A DNA stretch of 46,996 nt from Gandjariella thermophila (GTDB taxonomy: Bacteria; Actinomycetota; Actinomycetes; Mycobacteriales; Pseudonocardiaceae): the NCBI RefSeq assembly GCF_005405885.1, contig NZ_BJFL01000010.1:1-46996 (forward strand), given 5' to 3'. The notes under the pieces were generated by a model, which did no database searches, had not been told where the DNA came from, and saw only the letters and a list, made by a program, of their open reading frames with translations. Positions 44,730-46,996 of the stretch are shown here, piece after piece. The position numbers and the translations under genes are program-made. Each line of letters starts with the position of its first letter. Positions within the stretch are counted from its first letter, which is position 1.

Positions 44730-44921
44730 CGAGGACGGGAACGCGCCAGGCGAAGCCCCGCGATCGTGCGCCCGTCGGGCACGACCGGAGTGCCATGTCC
44801 CGCCTCGCGCCCCGGCGACACGATCAACGAACCGGCAGGGACCTGCGCCGGCGAGCCGTCGTTCCGCGGTCGCATGATCCGGTGCGACCGCAGGCTGACG
44901 TGGTCCGGGCGATCCGCTGCC

Positions 44922-44927
44922 TACGCT
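44922..44927 (+). promoter_or_regulatory. -10 box TACGCT for a leaderless histidine kinase transcript
   Basis: TACGCT is followed by 6 bases and the GTG at 44934. The identical hexamer precedes the response regulator, 7 bases from its GTG. Confidence 0.6.
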
Positions 44928-44933
44928 GGCTCC

Positions 44934-46124
44934 GTGCGGCGGCTCAGCCTGTGGATGCGCGCGCACCCGGTGTTCGGGGACTCCCTGATCGCCGGGTGTG
45001 TCGGGCTGCCCGACCTGGTGTTGGTCGCCGGCAAGACGGGCGCCGGTTACCTGCTGGCCTGGCTGCTACTGGCCGGGCCGCTGGTCTTCCGCAGGAAGCG
45101 GCCGACCCTGGCGGCGTACCTGGTGCTGGCCGGCGGGCTGGTGCAGTTGGTCGCGGACCGCGTGCCGGTGCGTCCCGCCGACCTCGCGCTGGGTGTGATG
45201 CTCTACACGCTGGTGGCGGACGTCGGCCGGCGGCAGGCCATGCTGTACGCGGCCAGCCTGGCCGGTGGCGCGGTGCTGTGGTCGCTGTCGATGATCCGGG
45301 CCGACGCCGAGAACGCCGTCGTGCTCTTCGCCGGCATCGTCACCCTGGCGCTGTGCTGGGCGCTCGGCGAGTTCGTCGGTGCCAGGCGGGCGTACCACGT
45401 CGAGGTGGAGCGCCGGCTGCGGCTGCTCGAGCTGGAGCGGGACAACCAGGCCCGGATCGCGGTGGCCGAGGAGCGCGCGCGGATCGCCCGGGAGCTGCAC
45501 GACGTGGTGGCGCACGCGGTGAGCGTCATCGTGGTGCAGGCGGACGGCGCCGGCTACGCCCTGCGCAGCAGCCCGGACATGGCCGCCCGCGCCCTGCAGA
45601 CGATCTCCGAGACGGGCCGGCAGGCGCTGGTCGAGCTGCGCCGGCTGCTCGGCGTGCTGCGCAGCTCGGGCGACCCCGACGGCGCGGACCGCGCACCACA
45701 GCCGGACGTGGGCGGGCTCTCCGAACTCGCGGGCACGGTCCGGGCGATCGGCCTGCCGGTGCGGCTGTCCACCAGCGGTGATCTCGACGGCCTTCCCACC
45801 GGGATCAGCCTCGGCGTCTACCGGATCGTGCAGGAGTCGCTGACCAACACGCTCAAGCACGCCGGGCCCGGCGCGGCCGCGGAGGTCCGGGTGACCAGGC
45901 TTGACGATCGGGTCGAGGTGGAGGTGGAGGACAACGGTTCCGGGTCACTGGCCGGCCTGCAGCACCGCTCCGAGCTGGCCACGCTGTCCAGCGGCAACGG
46001 GTTGATCGGCATGCGGGAACGGGCCAGTGTCCTCGGCGGCACCCTGGAGGCCGGCCCCAAGATCGGCGGCGGCTGGCGGGTACGGGCGGTGCTGCCGCTG
46101 GGTGCGTCCGGAGAGGTCGCCTGA
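44934..46124 (+). CDS. Two-component sensor histidine kinase (NarL-type partner)
   Basis: The 396-residue kinase has 4-5 transmembrane helices in residues 15-145, then a coiled linker (RRLRLLELERDNQARIAVAE). The HisKA_3 motif ERARIARELHDVVAHAVSVI carries the phospho-accepting His189. The HATPase domain follows with VQESLTNTLKHAG (N box), DNGSG and GNGLIGMRERASVLGG. There is no extracytoplasmic sensing domain, so it may sense within the membrane. GTG 44934 has a leaderless-type -10 box; an earlier start at 44766 has no support. Its response regulator gene follows after 113 bases. Confidence 0.93.
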   Translation: MRRLSLWMRAHPVFGDSLIAGCVGLPDLVLVAGKTGAGYLLAWLLLAGPLVFRRKRPTLAAYLVLAGGLVQLVADRVPVRPADLALGVMLYTLVADVGRRQAMLYAASLAGGAVLWSLSMIRADAENAVVLFAGIVTLALCWALGEFVGARRAYHVEVERRLRLLELERDNQARIAVAEERARIARELHDVVAHAVSVIVVQADGAGYALRSSPDMAARALQTISETGRQALVELRRLLGVLRSSGDPDGADRAPQPDVGGLSELAGTVRAIGLPVRLSTSGDLDGLPTGISLGVYRIVQESLTNTLKHAGPGAAAEVRVTRLDDRVEVEVEDNGSGSLAGLQHRSELATLSSGNGLIGMRERASVLGGTLEAGPKIGGGWRVRAVLPLGASGEVA

Positions 46125-46143
46125 CCAGCCCTGCGGGCTGTGG

Positions 46144-46184
46144 TCCGCAAGTACGGCGAGCCACACCGGCGGTGGTCTTGCGGA
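46144..46184. repeat. Inverted repeat between kinase and response regulator
   Basis: TCCGCAAG (46144-46151) and CTTGCGGA (46177-46184) are perfect arms around 25 bases that themselves contain the shorter dyad CCAC...GTGG. It lies 41 bases before the response-regulator -10 box, so it could be an operator for the regulator itself. Confidence 0.5.
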
Positions 46185-46224
46185 GCGACGTACGCCGCGG
46201 CGGCGCCGGTCGGCGGGAAGCCTC

Positions 46225-46230
46225 TACGCT
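46225..46230 (+). promoter_or_regulatory. -10 box TACGCT for a leaderless response regulator transcript
   Basis: TACGCT is followed by 7 bases and the GTG at 46238, with no ribosome site between. This implies the regulator has its own promoter even though it follows the kinase gene. Confidence 0.6.
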
Positions 46231-46237
46231 CAGCGCC

Positions 46238-46897
46238 GTGATCCGGGTGCTGCTGGTGGATGACCAGGAACTCATGCGGATGGGATTCCGCATGGTGCTC
46301 GACGCGCAGGAGGACGTGGAGGTCGTCGGGGAGGCGGGCGACGGCCAGGCCGCGGTCGAACTCGCCGACCGGCTGCGGCCGGACATCGTGCTGATGGACG
46401 TGCGGATGCCGGTGCTGGACGGGGTGGCCGCGACCCAGCGGATCACCGAGGCCGGCACCGCCAAGGTGCTCGTGATGACCACCTTCGACCTCGACGAGTA
46501 CGCGCTGGCCGCGCTGCGCAACGGGGCCAGCGGGTTCCTGCTCAAGGACACCCCGCCGGCCGACCTGGTCTCCGCGATCCGGGCGGTGGCCAGCGGCGAC
46601 GCGGTGGTGTCGCCGAGCGTCACCCGCCGGCTGCTGGACCGGTTCCTCGGCGCGGGCGGCGGCGAGCTGCGCGACGCCGCGGTACTGGACGTGCTCACCG
46701 ACCGGGAGCGAGAGGTGCTCACGCTGGTCGCCAAGGGCCTGTCCAACACCGAGATCGCGGAGAAGCTGTTCCTGTCCGAGGCGACGGTGAAGACGCACGT
46801 CGGCCGGATTCTGTCCAAGTTGGACTTACGGGACCGGGTGCAGGCGGTGGTGCTGGCCTACGAGACCGGGCTGGTGCGGCCGGGCGACGGCGGCTGA
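46238..46897 (+). CDS. NarL/FixJ-family response regulator
   Basis: The 219-residue protein has a receiver domain with Asp8 and Asp9 (VLLVDDQELMR), the phosphoacceptor Asp54 in DIVLMDVRMPVLDG, Thr in VMTTFD and Lys in FLLKDTPP. A LuxR-type helix-turn-helix lies at about 153-209 (LTDREREVLTLVAKGLSNTE, then LSEATVKTHVGRILSKL). It is the cognate partner of the upstream kinase. The GTG start has a leaderless-type promoter. Target genes are not visible. Confidence 0.95.
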   Translation: MIRVLLVDDQELMRMGFRMVLDAQEDVEVVGEAGDGQAAVELADRLRPDIVLMDVRMPVLDGVAATQRITEAGTAKVLVMTTFDLDEYALAALRNGASGFLLKDTPPADLVSAIRAVASGDAVVSPSVTRRLLDRFLGAGGGELRDAAVLDVLTDREREVLTLVAKGLSNTEIAEKLFLSEATVKTHVGRILSKLDLRDRVQAVVLAYETGLVRPGDGG

Positions 46898-46996
46898 CCG
46901 GTCGAGGCTTCCGGTGGGGTGGCGTGCCGGCGATGACGCCGTACCCCTGCCCGGCGCCGCGGTCGCGGGCGCCGTCCGCGCTCTCCACGATCAGCA
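46898..46996. other. Right edge, no gene seen
   Basis: The last 99 bases carry no start, ribosome site or terminator that can be supported. A minus-strand frame (VESADGARDRGAGQGYGVIA) could be the tail of a gene outside the window, but it runs on antisense to the response regulator. Confidence 0.4.

Overview
The window is very GC-rich, has strong G/C third-position bias and uses many GTG starts. Its gene families (FadE5-like acyl-CoA dehydrogenase, BkdABC, GTP-type PEPCK, septum-formation lipoprotein, DUF6802, paired IniA/IniC-type dynamins, HTH-TPR regulator) point to an actinomycete, most likely Pseudonocardiales. That placement is inference from gene content. The stretch looks chromosomal: the only mobile DNA seen is the 3' end of an IS30-type transposase at the left edge, and no tRNA, rRNA, CRISPR or prophage was recognised.

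Left part (1-16.5 kb): after the IS30 remnant comes about 640 bp with no convincing gene, then a DUF1203 protein and a nucleotidyltransferase. A flavin aromatic hydroxylase is divergent from a MarR regulator across two near-identical operator repeats, followed by a LysE-type exporter. A FadE5-like dehydrogenase with a duplicated operator is separated by a near-ideal two-way terminator from a membrane-anchored VanW protein. A GroES-like protein and a decayed NHL-repeat gene follow. The branched-chain 2-oxoacid dehydrogenase operon (bkdABC) runs tail-to-tail into a TetR/alpha-beta hydrolase pair, which is divergent from a second TetR gene.

Middle (16.5-30.5 kb): an AAA ATPase with a winged-helix tail, a 48-residue basic protein, a 3-hydroxyisobutyrate-dehydrogenase-like enzyme preceded by a Crp-like palindrome, a cysteine-rich 94-residue orphan, an M20 peptidase and a GH63 glucosidase. 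A complete amino-acid ABC importer operon comes next. Then there are two related small CGH/CxxC proteins, divergent from a helix-turn-helix/TPR regulator across three direct repeats exactly 10 bp apart. A GNAT acetyltransferase and a small membrane coiled-coil protein close this part.

Right part (30.5-47 kb): a large beta-helix-like membrane protein, a DUF3311/sodium:solute symporter pair, a septum-formation lipoprotein, PEPCK, a DUF6802 acidic-repeat protein, a dynamin/GrpE-like/dynamin cluster on the minus strand, and a two-component system (NarL type) on the plus strand.

The least explained pieces are the CGH/CxxC pair with its TPR regulator, and the dynamin/GrpE-like/dynamin triad without an Hsp70 or IniB gene in view. 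A recurring arrangement is a TANNNT-like -10 box only 6-8 nt from the start codon at about nine genes, suggesting widespread leaderless transcription. Central metabolism here (BCKDH, FadE5-like enzyme, PEPCK, monocarboxylate-type symporter, hydroxyisobutyrate-type dehydrogenase) fits growth on amino and organic acids, with Crp-like sites possibly linking some of these genes.
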